Assembly: GCA_013400155.1 (NCBI GenBank)
Contig: VXBM01000057.1
Location: 333,942-397,941, forward strand
Source: Helopsaltes ochotensis
Taxonomy: Eukaryota; Chordata; Aves; Passeriformes; Locustellidae
DNA length: 64,000 nucleotides
Reading direction: 5' to 3'
The notes under the pieces: generated by a model
What the model saw: only the letters and a program-made list of their open reading frames with translations
The model's database searches: none
Told to the model about the DNA's origin: nothing
Part shown: positions 61,870-64,000 of the stretch, piece after piece
Numbering within the stretch: position 1 is the stretch's first letter
Layout of the letters: each line of letters begins with the position of its first letter
Program-made: the position numbers and the translations under genes

Positions 61870-64000
61870 AGCTCTCAGATAAGCTAAGGGGGGTATCACT
61901 CTGCCTACTTCCCCTACCTTTAAAGGAACTGTTTTTGAACTTCCATGTTTCTCAGGAGAAAATGCCAACATAGAGAAAACTTTGCAATCAGTACACTATG
62001 GCCTGCCATTAACATTAACCCTTTTCTGTCACCCAGGCTACAGTGTTCCTTTGTGCACCGGGAAGATCTTATAGCATCAGTTTCATGGTAAAATGTGTTT
62101 GTTCTCATGGAGTTTTTCCCTTTAAAGGAAGAAAAATGAGGACATCCAATCCTGAGCCTTAGGAATCAAACATCATCAGAATAGGCTTATCCAGATGGTA
62201 TCTCTCATTCCAGGGCAGTCCACTTGCCAGATTTATGCCCAGAAGAGTCCCTAGAAATTGTGATATCCACAGCATCTTTCCACCACAAAGGTGGGAGGAT
62301 TTTTTACCCTAGCTCTGGTTTGCCAACAGCTCATCAAAAGAGATTTATATCTTCTGGATGTGTGGTAAACATGCACATTAACAGAGCTCTTCCCCATTCA
62401 TTGCTGGAAGGAAAAAAATGTCATCTTCTTTTACTTCAAGAGAATACTTGAACCTCAAGCTGCTTCTGTTTGCAAAACAGGGAAGCTAGACCTTATTTTC
62501 CAGGTGCAAGAGACAGACAAAACTGAAACAAAATGTAAATAACTAAAATCTCTCACTCCTTCCAAGATTCTGAATAAGGAAGTAAACTCAGTCTTCCATA
62601 ACCAAGTTATACAGTATTTGAGAACAGTGCCTTACCTCTCTCTGGTTGCATTCTCCACTGGGCTCAACAATCAGCTTTAACTTTGCCTAGTCTGAGCTTC
62701 TTTGCACAGAAATTGCACAGGAAACTCCTGGCAGCCTGATGTTTTCAGTCTTCCTATTAGATCTCTGCTGATTCAGGGACTATAGAGCAAAGGAGTTATA
62801 CATTCACTAATCATGAATCTCACAGGCAAAGCTTTAGACTAAGTTATTAAGGCTATTAAAATCACAGATATGAAGTAATACTTTTATAAAGTAGATGCAG
62901 ATTAAAATGCAGAACTGTTAGATTTTCCACATGACAAAAGGTTAATAGTGAGGAGCCGCAAGGTATGATACTAACTACTCCTATTGCATGTAATACATTG
63001 AGCAGTTACTTATAAAAGGGGGAGTGAACAATGAGATGGCAGATATTGCAGATGAAATGAAAGCATATCAGTAGCTGGAATTCATACCCAGCTCTCCTAA
63101 GAAATCTCCCTGATCCATTGCACTTTTTATCACAGCAGATTCTTTTAGTCCTTTTCACTGTATTCATGAATGTAACTTGCACAATACAACATCCCAGCAA
63201 CCTTATGCTTCCCATTCTGCTGAGTGAGGTTTATAGCTTTTCATTTTCATTTTCAGCCTTGGCTGACTTGTAAGACTGAATCCATGTCCCAGCCTGCAGA
63301 CTGGAAGCACTTAATTAGTATGCAGGGCAGGTACTGAGGGAGGCTGTCTCTATGCGACAGCTCTCAATCTACTCCTCTGATTATTATGGCTCATAGAAAA
63401 GAAATGCAAGTGAAATGGAAAAAAAAAAAGCGAAAGAAAAAAAATCACTGCATTTTCAAGTATAAAAAAAAATGGTATAATGTATCTGGTAGTATCGAGT
63501 AGGAGAATGTGTCTGGTTATGTATTAGTTGCCAGTCATTCCTCCAGTTAATTTAAAAGCAAGTGTCTGTTAAAGATGGTCACAAGGGAAGAAGCCAAACT
63601 GCAAATATAAATTACCTGTTGAGTTTATTGTGAACCCTTTTAAGGGAGAGCTGATGACTTTAATATGAAAAACACCATAGCACCAAGTAAAAATCCACTC
63701 TGTTGATAATTTTCTTGTTTTCTTGTTGGGCAGATGGCTTCCTGTGAAGATGGCAAAGCTAAGCCCATTGCAAATGTCTGCATTTGCTCATAGGGGAGAG
63801 AATAAGGAAGTTAGGGAAAGGTATTATTATGATTTACCTGGGGTTTTTTAGGCAGCATATGAAATGATGGGCAAAAAATACTACCTTTGGCTGTTGTCAT
63901 TCATCCTGGTGATAGAAAAGTATTTCATAAATAATCAGATCCTCTCCCCTTCTTCCCGTTACATGTATCCCAGGTGGCTGCTTATTCATGGCTAAAATAC
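61870..64000. other. Gene-poor DNA to the end of the window
   Basis: No exon or known repeat recognised. A stretch around 63,240-63,410, with a TTAATTAG homeodomain-type site and balanced base composition, is the only part that looks possibly regulatory, on weak grounds. If synteny with other amniotes holds, IRF2BPL lies further right. Confidence 0.5.

Larger units (their letters stand above)
59660..61870 (-). mobile_element. CR1 LINE with decayed ORF2, interrupted by an LTR-like insertion
   Basis: The 3' end at 59,660 shows the CR1 octamer repeat on the minus strand (GATTCTATGATTCTA). Going to higher coordinates, the minus strand codes in shifting frames for ORF2 from its C-terminal end back to the linker before the reverse transcriptase: KKSFIIPL (60.5 kb), CKVLHLKN (60.7 kb), KFADNTKL (60.82 kb, catalytic Asp changed to Asn), VDIVYLDFSKAF (61.06 kb), SQHGFIKSKSYLTNLI (61.15 kb), IPEDWKKSN (61.34 kb). 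Stops and frameshifts make it inactive. The 5' end near 61,870 is approximate; the element is 5'-truncated. Confidence 0.9.

Overview
This is a stretch of vertebrate nuclear DNA, almost certainly from a bird and probably a passerine. The evidence is two split genes with canonical GT-AG introns, many copies of CR1-type LINEs (the dominant avian retroposon), an avian LTR-like repeat, and a SINE with a tRNA-Ile-like head and a CR1-like tail that resembles TguSINE1 of songbirds. The gene pair, two converging genes (ZDHHC22 on + and CIPC on -), is the arrangement I recall from human chromosome 14q24.3, where IRF2BPL, CIPC, ZDHHC22 and TMEM63C lie side by side.

Layout. 1-1,580: GC-rich promoter and leader of ZDHHC22, with a purine-rich block holding a 52-base G run. 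1,593-6,616: the ZDHHC22 coding region in two exons, then a possible 3' UTR to about 8,515. 8.5-23.3 kb: intergenic DNA between the two 3' ends, with an LTR-like repeat (11.5-12.45 kb), an old CR1/L3-like fragment (21.5-22.0 kb) and a small unexplained coding-like island (19.87-19.98 kb). 23.3-31.8 kb: CIPC on the minus strand, with a long putative 3' UTR and three coding exons. 33.3-33.9 kb: the CpG island that should be the CIPC promoter, interrupted by 231 unknown bases. 34.1-64.0 kb: about 30 kb without a recognisable cellular gene, containing recent and ancient CR1 copies, the SINE, and a CR1 with an LTR-like insertion inside it. The next gene to the right is expected to be IRF2BPL, but it is not in the window.

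The two genes are not known to act together. ZDHHC22 encodes a membrane protein S-acyltransferase. CIPC encodes a nuclear repressor of the CLOCK-BMAL1 circadian activator. Their adjacency is conserved synteny, not an operon.

The most useful observation is that the first coding exon of CIPC appears to be broken by one missing base at a CCC run (31,753-31,755). Allowing for that base, the protein would be about 404 residues, near the 399 of human; as written, only a start giving 370 residues is usable. I found no CRISPR array, bacterial-type system or new gene cluster. I recognised repeats and genes by eye, so repeat borders are approximate unless a boundary motif is named.
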